Below are positions 13,448 to 19,174 of a stretch of 20,309 nucleotides of DNA, piece by piece; the first letter of the stretch is position 1, and each line of letters starts with the position of its first letter. The stretch is from Quadrisphaera sp. Its GTDB lineage: Bacteria; Actinomycetota; Actinomycetes; Actinomycetales; Quadrisphaeraceae. The DNA lies in the NCBI GenBank assembly GCA_029258695.1, contig JARIBR010000043.1, positions 1-20,309 of the forward strand. Reading direction: 5' to 3'. The notes beneath the pieces are model-generated. The model worked only from the letters and a program-made list of their open reading frames with translations. It had not been told where the DNA came from and ran no database searches. The position numbers and the translations under genes were made by a program.

Positions 13448-14440
13448 TCACTCGACCGGGGCGTGCGTGGGCAGGGAGTCGTCGAAGCCGGACTCGACCC
13501 ACTGCGTCAGCCACGGGCGCAGCTCCGGGCCGAGGTCGTCGCGGGACGAGGCCAGGCGCACGACGGCCTTGAGGTACTCGACCTTGTCGCCGGTGTCGTA
13601 GCGCCGACCGCGGAAGACCACCCCGCGCACCCCGCCGCCGGGCCCGTCACGCTTCGCGAGGGTCTGCAGGGCGTCGGTCAGCTGGATCTCACCGCCCTTG
13701 CCGGGCGGGGTGTCCTCGAGGACCTCGAAGACCGAGGGGTCGAGCACGTAGCGGCCGATGATGGCCAGGTTCGACGGGGCGTCAGCGGGGTCCGGCTTCT
13801 CCACCATGCCGGTGACCGTCACGACGTCGCCCTCGTCCCCCTGGTCCACGGCGGAGCCCTCCTCCAGCTCGGCGCAGCCGTAGAGGTGCACCTGGTCCCG
13901 CGGGACCTCGAGCAGGGCCACGACCGACCCCCCGTGCTCCTCCTGCACCTCGACCATGCGCGCGAGGAGGTGGTCGCGCTCGTCGATGAGGTCGTCACCG
14001 AGGAGGACGGCGAACGGCTCGTCGCCGACGTGGTCCTTGCCGCACAGCACCGCGTGGCCGAGGCCCTTGGCCTCCCCCTGGCGCACGGAGTGCACGTCGG
14101 CGAGGGAGTCGGAGGCACGCGTGGCCGCCGTCAGGGCGTCGTCGCCCTTGGCCTCCAGGGCGCTCTCGAGCTCGGGGTTGCGGTCGAAGTGGTCCTCGAT
14201 GGCCTTCTTGGTGCGGCTGGTGACCAGGAGGACGTCGCCCAGACCGGCGCCGGCGGCCTCCTCGACGACGTACTGGATGGCCGGCTTGTCGACGACCGGG
14301 AGCATCTCCTTCGGCGTCGCCTTGGTCGCCGGCAGGAACCGGGTCCCCAGGCCCGCGACGGGGATCACCGCCTTGCGGGCGCGGCGCGGCGCGGCGCCGC
14401 TCACCGGGGAGGTGGCCTGCTCAGCGGGTGACTCGGTCAT
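13448..14440 (-). CDS. galU: UTP-glucose-1-phosphate uridylyltransferase
   Basis: 330 residues. Makes UDP-glucose for cell-envelope polysaccharides, glycolipids and trehalose. Signature parts: VIPVAGLGTRFLPATKATPK (nucleotide-binding G-x-G-T-R loop and lysine), EMLPVVDKPAIQYVVEEA, LLGDDLID (metal-binding Asp), GMVEKP and RRYDTGDKVEYLKAV. The start is ATG 14440 (MTESPAEQ), 29 residues before the nucleotidyltransferase core; a longer in-frame version to 14539 lacks conservation and any ribosome site. The ATG has no Shine-Dalgarno, but TAGCCT lies 7 nt upstream, so a leaderless message is likely. It is first of a packed minus-strand operon with moeA, moaC, mog and rimJ. Confidence 0.95.
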   Translation of the reverse strand: MTESPAEQATSPVSGAAPRRARKAVIPVAGLGTRFLPATKATPKEMLPVVDKPAIQYVVEEAAGAGLGDVLLVTSRTKKAIEDHFDRNPELESALEAKGDDALTAATRASDSLADVHSVRQGEAKGLGHAVLCGKDHVGDEPFAVLLGDDLIDERDHLLARMVEVQEEHGGSVVALLEVPRDQVHLYGCAELEEGSAVDQGDEGDVVTVTGMVEKPDPADAPSNLAIIGRYVLDPSVFEVLEDTPPGKGGEIQLTDALQTLAKRDGPGGGVRGVVFRGRRYDTGDKVEYLKAVVRLASSRDDLGPELRPWLTQWVESGFDDSLPTHAPVE

Positions 14441-14447
14441 GCGCTGG

Positions 14448-14453
14448 AGGCTA
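14448..14453 (-). promoter_or_regulatory. Candidate -10 hexamer for leaderless galU operon mRNA
   Basis: TAGCCT (within GATAGCCTC) 7 nt before the galU ATG, with no ribosome site between. The -35 is not recognisable. Confidence 0.45.
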
Positions 14454-14530
14454 TCGCCCGGGCCCGACCGGCGCCCGGCCGCCGGCAGGGGTGCTGGACG
14501 GGTGGGGCCGGAGGGCCCGTGGAGCGCGAC

Positions 14531-14560
14531 CGTGCCCACCCGTGCCCGCCCGTGCCCACC
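14531..14560. repeat. Triple 10-bp repeat in the galU/cyclo-ligase divergent region
   Basis: Three adjacent units CGTGCCC(A/G)CC starting at 14531, 14541 and 14551. A 10-bp period would place the three sites on one face of the helix. The array lies upstream of and across the expected -35 of the cyclo-ligase promoter. Confidence 0.85.
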
Positions 14561-14582
14561 GCCACGGGCGCGTGGCCATCAT
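14561..14582 (+). promoter_or_regulatory. Palindrome and -10 candidate before the cyclo-ligase gene
   Basis: Perfect inverted repeat GCCACG-GGCG-CGTGGC (14561-14576) followed directly by CATCAT (14577-14582), 6 nt before the GTG at 14589. CATCAT matches 4 of 6 positions of the -10 consensus. The palindrome would fill the spacer between -35 and -10, a place where regulators often bind. Confidence 0.4.
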
Positions 14583-14588
14583 GGGCGC

Positions 14589-15275
14589 GTGGACGGACGA
14601 GCCCCGCGGAGCAAGACCGACGCCCGCGCCGCCGTGCGCGCCCGACGGCGCGCCCGCACGGCCGACGAGCGCACCGCCGCCGCGCGGGGGGTGGCGCGCT
14701 CGGCGCTCGGGCTCCTCGACGGGCTCACCGGGGAGGTCCGCGTCGTCGCCGCCTATGCCTCGACCCCCACCGAGCCCGGGACCGCAGCGCTCCGCACGGC
14801 GCTGGCGGCCCGGGGCACCACGGTGCTGCTCCCCGTCGTGGTGCCCGGCGGCGCCGCTCCGCTCGCGTGGGTCGAGGACGGCGGCGCCGGGGCGGGCGGG
14901 CGTCGCAGCGCCGGCGCGATCCCCCCGGCCGACGAGTCGCAGGAGGCCGACGAGTCGTGGCGGACCATCGACGACGCCGACGTCGTGCTGCTGCCGGCGC
15001 TCGCCGTCACCGCCTCGGGGCACCGCCTCGGCCAGGGCGGTGGCCACTACGACCGCACGCTCGCCTCGCTCGTCGTGCCCGGCGAACCTCCCGGGCCCAC
15101 CGGGAGGGGGCCCAGCAGCCGTGCGGGCAGCGGGGCGAGCCGTGCGCCGCGACCCCTCCTCGTCGCGGTCGTCCACGACGACGAGCTGCTCGGTCACGGC
15201 GCCTGGCCGGTCGAGCCGCACGACGTGCCGGTCCACGCCGTCGTGACCCCGACCCGGTGGCAGGTGCTCCCGTAG
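14589..15275 (+). CDS. 5-formyltetrahydrofolate cyclo-ligase family protein
   Basis: 228 residues. ATP-dependent conversion of 5-formyl- to 5,10-methenyl-tetrahydrofolate, returning a storage folate to one-carbon metabolism. Evidence: the N-terminal basic helix SKTDARAAVRARRRAR, VVAAYASTPTEPGT, the C-terminal ATP/folate-binding block GHRLGQGGGHYDRTL, VAVVHDDELL and a final HDVPVHAVVTPTRW, all characteristic of the family. Two Gly/Ser/Pro-rich insertions (about 100-120 and 160-180) make it longer than usual. The start is GTG 14589; no Shine-Dalgarno, but a -10-like CATCAT lies 6 nt upstream. A much longer frame through galU antisense is rejected. Divergent from galU, the same arrangement as in mycobacteria. 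Confidence 0.9.
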   Translation: MDGRAPRSKTDARAAVRARRRARTADERTAAARGVARSALGLLDGLTGEVRVVAAYASTPTEPGTAALRTALAARGTTVLLPVVVPGGAAPLAWVEDGGAGAGGRRSAGAIPPADESQEADESWRTIDDADVVLLPALAVTASGHRLGQGGGHYDRTLASLVVPGEPPGPTGRGPSSRAGSGASRAPRPLLVAVVHDDELLGHGAWPVEPHDVPVHAVVTPTRWQVLP

Positions 15276-15278
15276 CAT
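15273..15278 (+). promoter_or_regulatory. Candidate -10 (TAGCAT) built on the cyclo-ligase stop codon
   Basis: The TAG stop of the cyclo-ligase begins a TAGCAT hexamer; 18 bp upstream is CCGACC (15249-15254), a partial -35. It would give the antiporter gene a leader of about 85 nt, consistent with its having a real ribosome site. No known riboswitch fold is evident in the gap 15276-15371. Confidence 0.35.
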
Positions 15279-15371
15279 CCCCGCTCCGGGCGAGCGTCGA
15301 TCGGTGACGGGTGAGCCACCCGCCGCTCGAGCTGGCCGCCGCGACGACGCCACCGACGGGAAGGGCCACGC

Positions 15372-16892
15372 GTGAGCATCGACGAGCTCAACCAGGCCCT
15401 GCTCATCGGCGCCGTCGTGCTCATCGCCGCCGTCGCCGCCGTGCGCGTCGCGGTGCGCACCGGGACGCCGTCGCTGCTGGTCTACCTCGGCCTCGGGGTG
15501 CTCCTCGGCGGGTCAGGCCTGGGGATCTCCTTCAGCGACTTCGGCCTCACGACCGTCCTGGGCTACTGCGCCCTCGTGCTCATCCTCGTCGAGGGCGGGC
15601 TGACCACCCGCTGGGCCAGCATGCGGCCGGTCGTCGCGCCGGCCGCCATGATCTCGACGGTCGGCACCGCCATCTCGGTGGTCGTGGTGGGCGCCTCCCT
15701 GCACTACCTCGTCGGGCTGGAGTGGACCCCGGCGATGCTGCTCGGCGCGGTCGTCTCCTCCACCGACGCCGCCGCCGTGTTCTCGGTGCTGCGCAGCGTC
15801 CCCCTGCCTCCCCGCCTGACCGGTCTGCTCGAGGCCGAGTCCGGCTTCAACGACGCCCCCGTGGTGATCACCGTGGTCGCGCTGACCGACGTGCTCGCCG
15901 GCGGGGAGCAGGAGCCGGCGTGGCAGCTGGTCACCCTCGCCGGCGTCGAGCTCGCGGGCGGCACGCTCGTCGGTCTCGGCGTGGGCTGGGTGGGCGCGAG
16001 AGCGCTGCGCTCGGTCGCCCTGCCGTCCGCGGGGCTGTACCCCATCGCCGTCCTCGCGCTGTGCGTCCTGGCTTACGGCGCCGCGGCGGCGGCCCACCTC
16101 TCCGGCTTCATCGCCGTCTACCTCGCCGCCCTGGTGCTCGGCAACGTGCGGCTGCCCCACCGCCACGCCGTGGCCTCCTTCGCCGAGGGCCTCGGGTGGC
16201 TGGCGCAGATCGGCCTGTTCGTCCTGCTCGGGCTCCTCGTCGACGTCTCCGCGCTCGGGTCCTCCCTGCTGCCGGCCCTGCTCATCGGCGCCGTGCTGCT
16301 GCTCGTGGCCCGTCCCCTGTCGGTGATCGCCTCGGTCAGCTGGTTCAGGGTCGGCGTCCGCGAGCAGGTGCTCCTGAGCTGGGGAGGCCTGCGGGGGGCG
16401 GTGCCCGTCGTGCTGGCGACGATCCCCAGCGAGCGCGGCGTCACGGTGCTGGGCGGCGGCGGGCTCGTCGAGGTGGTCTTCGTGCTCGTCGTGGTCTTCA
16501 CGGTGCTGCAGGCGCCCACGCTGCCGCTGCTCGCACGCCGCCTGAGGCTCAGCGACGAGATCTCCCACACCCTCGAGCTCGACGCGGCGCCCCTGGGGGC
16601 CATGGACGCCGACGTCCTCCAGGTGGTCGTGGGCCCGCGCTCGCGGCTGCACGGCGTCGAGGTCTTCGAGCTCCGCCTGCCGGAGGGAGCCCACGTCACG
16701 CTCGTCGTCCGCGGGGGCGCGGCGACCGTGCCCGACCGCCGCACGACGCTCCGCCGGGGCGACGAGCTCCTCGTCGTCGCCCTCGAGACCGTGCGCGAGG
16801 CCACCGAGGAACGGCTCCGTCAGGTCGACCAGGGCGGGCGTCTCGCCGGCTGGAGCCCGCCTCGCACCGACGCGGACGCTCCCGGCGCGTAG
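15372..16892 (+). CDS. cvrA: Potassium/proton antiporter, CvrA/NhaP2 type (CPA1) with TrkA-C domain
   Basis: 506 residues. Cation/proton exchanger of the inner membrane, about 12-13 hydrophobic segments from residue 6 to about 395, then a cytoplasmic TrkA-C regulatory domain (about 410-480, DADVLQVVVGPRSRLHGVEV). Conserved transport motifs are seen: VVSSTDAAAVFSVLRS and EAESGFNDAPVV (the acidic ND pair of CPA1 exchangers), and LSWGGLRGAVPVVLA. NhaP2/CvrA proteins export K+ (or Na+) in exchange for H+ and respond to osmotic conditions. GTG 15372 is chosen because GGGAAGGG lies 6 nt upstream. It precedes fmdB, the SAF gene and mscL; two osmotic-response membrane proteins in one stretch may be meaningful, but each gene seems to have its own promoter. 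Confidence 0.92.
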   Translation: MSIDELNQALLIGAVVLIAAVAAVRVAVRTGTPSLLVYLGLGVLLGGSGLGISFSDFGLTTVLGYCALVLILVEGGLTTRWASMRPVVAPAAMISTVGTAISVVVVGASLHYLVGLEWTPAMLLGAVVSSTDAAAVFSVLRSVPLPPRLTGLLEAESGFNDAPVVITVVALTDVLAGGEQEPAWQLVTLAGVELAGGTLVGLGVGWVGARALRSVALPSAGLYPIAVLALCVLAYGAAAAAHLSGFIAVYLAALVLGNVRLPHRHAVASFAEGLGWLAQIGLFVLLGLLVDVSALGSSLLPALLIGAVLLLVARPLSVIASVSWFRVGVREQVLLSWGGLRGAVPVVLATIPSERGVTVLGGGGLVEVVFVLVVVFTVLQAPTLPLLARRLRLSDEISHTLELDAAPLGAMDADVLQVVVGPRSRLHGVEVFELRLPEGAHVTLVVRGGAATVPDRRTTLRRGDELLVVALETVREATEERLRQVDQGGRLAGWSPPRTDADAPGA

Positions 16893-16895
16893 TAT
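16890..16895 (+). promoter_or_regulatory. Candidate -10 (TAGTAT) built on the antiporter stop codon
   Basis: The TAG stop of the antiporter begins TAGTAT; CCGACG (16867-16872) lies 17 bp upstream as a partial -35. The transcript would carry a leader of about 90 nt before the fmdB start. Nothing else recognisable lies in 16896-16982. Confidence 0.45.
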
Positions 16896-16993
16896 TGGCA
16901 GTCGGGCAGGACGAGTGCCAGCCCGAACGATCAGCAGAGCAGCCGGGCGACGCGCGACCGCTCGCCCACCAGCCACCCGCCCGAGGAGCTCTC

Positions 16994-17404
16994 GTGCCCA
17001 CCTACGCCTACACCTGCACCGCGTGCCAGCACTCCCTGGAGGTACGGCAGTCCTTCACCGACGACGCCCTGACGCAGTGCCCGGAGTGCGCCGGGCGGCT
17101 GCGCAAGCGCTTCGACAACGTCGGCGTGGTCTTCAAGGGGTCGGGCTTCTACCGCAACGACTCCCGCGCCCCCGAGGGATCGGGCGCGAAGAACGGCTCA
17201 TCGGGCGAGGGCTCGGGCAGCGGCTCGGGCTCCTCGGGCGACAAGGGCGGGTCAGCCGACTCGGGCGGGTCGACGGGCGGGTCGACGGGCGGGTCGACGG
17301 AGAAGACCGGCTCGAGCGCCGCACCCCAGAAGGCGGCCGCCAGCTCCTCGAGCGGGTCGTCGTCCACCGGCTCCGGCTCGTCCGGCGGCTCCGCGACCAG
17401 CTGA
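16994..17404 (+). CDS. FmdB family zinc-ribbon protein
   Basis: 136 residues. The N-terminal half is an FmdB/CxxC_CxxC regulatory-type zinc ribbon: MPTYAYTCTACQHSLEV (Cys8, Cys11) ... TQCPECAG (Cys29, Cys32), ending FKGSGFYRND, the usual FmdB tail. The Cys pairs should bind one zinc. Cellular role unknown. Residues 57-136 are a Ser/Gly-rich, low-complexity tail with GGST repeats that vary freely in length between relatives. The start is GTG 16994, with GAGGAG 5 nt upstream; longer forms read through the antiporter gene in another frame. FmdB, SAF-domain and mscL genes are often adjacent in actinobacteria, as here. Confidence 0.92.
   Translation: MPTYAYTCTACQHSLEVRQSFTDDALTQCPECAGRLRKRFDNVGVVFKGSGFYRNDSRAPEGSGAKNGSSGEGSGSGSGSSGDKGGSADSGGSTGGSTGGSTEKTGSSAAPQKAAASSSSGSSSTGSGSSGGSATS
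17263..17298. repeat. 12-bp tandem repeat in the fmdB tail
   Basis: Three exact units GGGCGGGTCGAC, encoding the GGST repeats of the low-complexity C-terminus. Confidence 0.9.
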
Positions 17405-17423
17405 GCGCGGTCCACGTCCCCGT

Positions 17424-17463
17424 CTGTCCACAGGCGGTGCCCCTGGCCGGCGCGCCGTCCACA
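17424..17463 (+). promoter_or_regulatory. Two DnaA-box-like sites upstream of the SAF-domain gene
   Basis: CTGTCCACA (17424-17432) and CCGTCCACA (17455-17463) match the high-GC actinobacterial DnaA box TTGTCCACA at 8 and 7 of 9 positions. They share GTCCACAGG and are 31 bp apart, about three helical turns, in the 111-bp gap before the SAF gene. The similarity may be fortuitous or reflect another regulator. Confidence 0.35.
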
Positions 17464-17502
17464 GGGCGACGACCGGCGCGGCCCGCCCGTCGCCAGCCGG
17501 CC

Positions 17503-17508
17503 TAGCGT
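17503..17508 (+). promoter_or_regulatory. Candidate -10 for a leaderless SAF-gene transcript
   Basis: TAGCGT ends 7 nt before the ATG at 17516, with no ribosome site between. Confidence 0.4.
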
Positions 17509-17515
17509 CGCCGCC

Positions 17516-18331
17516 ATGAGGCTCGTGGGCTGGACACCGGACGACGAGCAGGGGTTCGGGCAGGCCGTCCGCCAGCACGAGGCGCGCCTGCGCCGGCGCC
17601 GCCTGCTGCGGCGGGCCCGACGTCCCCTCCTCGCGCTGCTCCTCGGGGTGGCGCTGGCCGCCTCGCTCCTGGTGCTCCGACCCCCGGGCGTCGCCACGGC
17701 GGCGGTGGTCACGGCGCGGGCGGATCTGCCCGCCGGCCACGAGCTGGCCGCGACCGACCTCGCCGCCACCCGGCTGCCGACCTCCCTGGTCCCGCCGAGC
17801 GCGGTCGCGGAGGGCGAGCGTGACCGGCTGCTCGGTGGCGTCCTCACCGCCCCGCTGGGGCGCGGCGAGCTCGTCACCACGCTGCGCACCCTCGGGCCGG
17901 GGCTGCTGCACGGCGCCCCCCGAGGGACCCTCGCGGTACCGGTCCCGCTGGCGCAGACGCTGCCCGACGGCGCCGTGCGCGCCGGCGACACGGTCGCCGT
18001 CATCGTCGCCGCACCACCGGGGCGTGCCGCCGACCCGGCCCTGGGCGACCCAGCCGCCGGTCACCTCGGCCCCGGTGGGCCGGGGCTCGGCGAGCCGGTC
18101 CTCGAGGACCCACGGGAGACCCCGGGAGCCCCCGGGCGACCCGACGCCGGCCTGCTCGTCGACCGCGCGGTGGTGCTCATGCCGCCCCCACCGGTGACGG
18201 GCGGCGCGCTGGTGAGCAGCGCCGGGGGAGCGCCGGTCGCCGTGCTCGCGCTCAGCGCCACCCAGGCCCAGGCCGTCGCGGACGCCGGCGCCGAGCAGCC
18301 GCTGGTCCTGGGCGTCGTGGCCGCCCCGTGA
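17516..18331 (+). CDS. SAF-domain membrane protein (CpaB/RcpC-like)
   Basis: 271 residues. A basic N-terminus (about 22-36) leads to one membrane segment (about 37-54) and then an outside SAF domain (about 62-125, VVTARADLPAGHELAATDL). The second part (PLAQTLPDGAVRAGDTVAVIV) resembles the RcpC/CpaB fold of Flp pilus assembly proteins. A Gly/Pro-rich spacer (about 163-217) splits the second half. CpaB proteins stabilise the pilus secretin in diderm bacteria; in actinobacteria such proteins are widespread without an outer membrane, and the role is unclear. No other pilus gene is in the window, so pilus function is not supported by context. The ATG has no Shine-Dalgarno; TAGCGT 7 nt upstream suggests leaderless expression. 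The mscL gene follows. Confidence 0.8.
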   Translation: MRLVGWTPDDEQGFGQAVRQHEARLRRRRLLRRARRPLLALLLGVALAASLLVLRPPGVATAAVVTARADLPAGHELAATDLAATRLPTSLVPPSAVAEGERDRLLGGVLTAPLGRGELVTTLRTLGPGLLHGAPRGTLAVPVPLAQTLPDGAVRAGDTVAVIVAAPPGRAADPALGDPAAGHLGPGGPGLGEPVLEDPRETPGAPGRPDAGLLVDRAVVLMPPPPVTGGALVSSAGGAPVAVLALSATQAQAVADAGAEQPLVLGVVAAP

Positions 18332-18391
18332 GCGCCGCGCTGACCCCGCAGCGACCCCTGCCGTACCTGCGAGGTCCGCGCTGCGCGTCGC

Positions 18392-18397
18392 TACGCT
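18392..18397 (+). promoter_or_regulatory. Candidate -10 for a leaderless mscL transcript
   Basis: TACGCT ends 8 nt before the mscL ATG at 18406, with no ribosome site between. Confidence 0.4.
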
Positions 18398-18405
18398 CCG
18401 GCGCC

Positions 18406-18864
18406 ATGGCCACCGAGCGTCCCGGCGTCATCGCCGGGTTCAAGGACTTCATCGTGCGCGGCAACGTCGTCGACCTCGCGGTGGCGGTGGTGGTCGGGGC
18501 GGCGTTCACCGCCGTGGTCAACGCCGTCGCGATCGACTTCATCGGGAGCCTCATCGCCCTGGTGGGCGGGGTGCCGAACCTCGACGGCGTCGGCCCGACG
18601 GTGAACGGCACGACCATCCTCATCGGTCCGGTGCTCACCGCTCTGGTCAACTTCCTCGTCGTCGCCGCGGTGGTGTACTTCCTCGTCGTCGTCCCCCTCA
18701 ACCGGCTCAAAGCCCTGCGCGACGCCGACGAGCTGGAGCAGCCCGAGCAGGCCCCGGCGCTGCCGGCCGACGTGGCCTTGCTGCGGGAGATCCGAGACCT
18801 GCTCCGTGACGGCGCCGCGCGCGACCGGCCGGCACCCCCCGATGGAGCCGGTCGAACCGGTTGA
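18406..18864 (+). CDS. mscL: Large-conductance mechanosensitive channel MscL
   Basis: 152 residues. Stretch-gated channel that releases solutes on osmotic downshock. The family start GFKDFIVRGNVVDLAVAVVV, then GAAFTAVVNAV, forms the N-terminal helix and first membrane segment (about 10-45). A short outer loop (GGVPNLDGVGPTVNGT) follows, then the second segment (about 70-100, ILIGPVLTALVNFLVVAAVV) and the C-terminal helix with LLREIRDLL. The usual Met-x-Pro at the end of the first segment is replaced by GSLIALVGG. ATG 18406 is chosen over an in-frame ORF start at 18328 because the MscL N-terminus begins there and the longer leader is unconserved. There is no Shine-Dalgarno; TACGCT precedes it. 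The end runs into a 9-bp tandem repeat that supplies its last residues. Confidence 0.93.
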   Translation: MATERPGVIAGFKDFIVRGNVVDLAVAVVVGAAFTAVVNAVAIDFIGSLIALVGGVPNLDGVGPTVNGTTILIGPVLTALVNFLVVAAVVYFLVVVPLNRLKALRDADELEQPEQAPALPADVALLREIRDLLRDGAARDRPAPPDGAGRTG

Positions 18865-18892
18865 TGAGCCGGTCGAGCCGGTCGAGCCGGTC
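18845..18892. repeat. 9-bp tandem repeat across the mscL stop codon
   Basis: GAGCCGGTC, a variant GAACCGGTT, three bases, then three exact GAGCCGGTC units (18866-18892). The mscL TGA (18862-18864) lies inside the array. The same 9-mer also occurs once at 9420-9428. Confidence 0.85.
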
Positions 18893-18901
18893 AGGGCGTA
18901 G

Positions 18902-18943
18902 CACCGGCCACGGTGACCCGCCAAGACCGATCGCACGGGTGCG
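18902..18943. terminator. Hairpins in the convergent gap after mscL
   Basis: CACCG-GCCA-CGGTG (18902-18915) and CGCAC-GG-GTGCG (18932-18943), between the converging mscL and small-protein genes. Stems are short and there is no T-tract; a bidirectional terminator is possible but unproven. Confidence 0.3.
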
Positions 18944-18958
18944 GCGCCGCGTGGTCGC

Positions 18959-19174
18959 TCACGCCCAGTGCGGCGGACGCTCCCGCAGCCAGCGCTCGTC
19001 ACCCTCCGCGTCCGCGGCGGTGCCAGGGTGCTCCCCCCAGCCCACGTCCGTGTCGTCGCGCACCTGCCCCGGGTCGGCCTGGCTCGCAGGTCGACCCCCC
19101 GGGGCGCCCCGGGTGCGGGCCGCCCGCGGGCGAGCACCGGGGACGCGTCCCGGCGAGGGCGGGGCGCCGTTCAC
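18959..19174 (-). CDS. Small conserved-looking actinobacterial protein
   Basis: 71 residues from GTG 19174, whose first bases overlap the helicase stop (GTGA), indicating translational coupling. The N-terminal 38 residues are Arg/Pro/Gly-rich and poorly informative; the C-terminus carries RDDTDVGWGE and a terminal LRERPPHWA. I recognise this DDTD.GWGE ... PPHW pattern as typical of small uncharacterised actinobacterial proteins, but no function is known to me. Acidic, soluble, with no membrane segment. A longer in-frame version starting at 19276 would overlap the helicase by about 100 bp and is less likely. It may work with the helicase given the coupling; that is inference. Confidence 0.6.
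   Translation of the reverse strand: MNGAPPSPGRVPGARPRAARTRGAPGGRPASQADPGQVRDDTDVGWGEHPGTAADAEGDERWLRERPPHWA

Noticed and set aside
15276..15371. Possible riboswitch before the antiporter gene
   Set aside because: The leader shows no conserved core of the c-di-AMP (ydaO) or other cation-linked riboswitches I could recognise.
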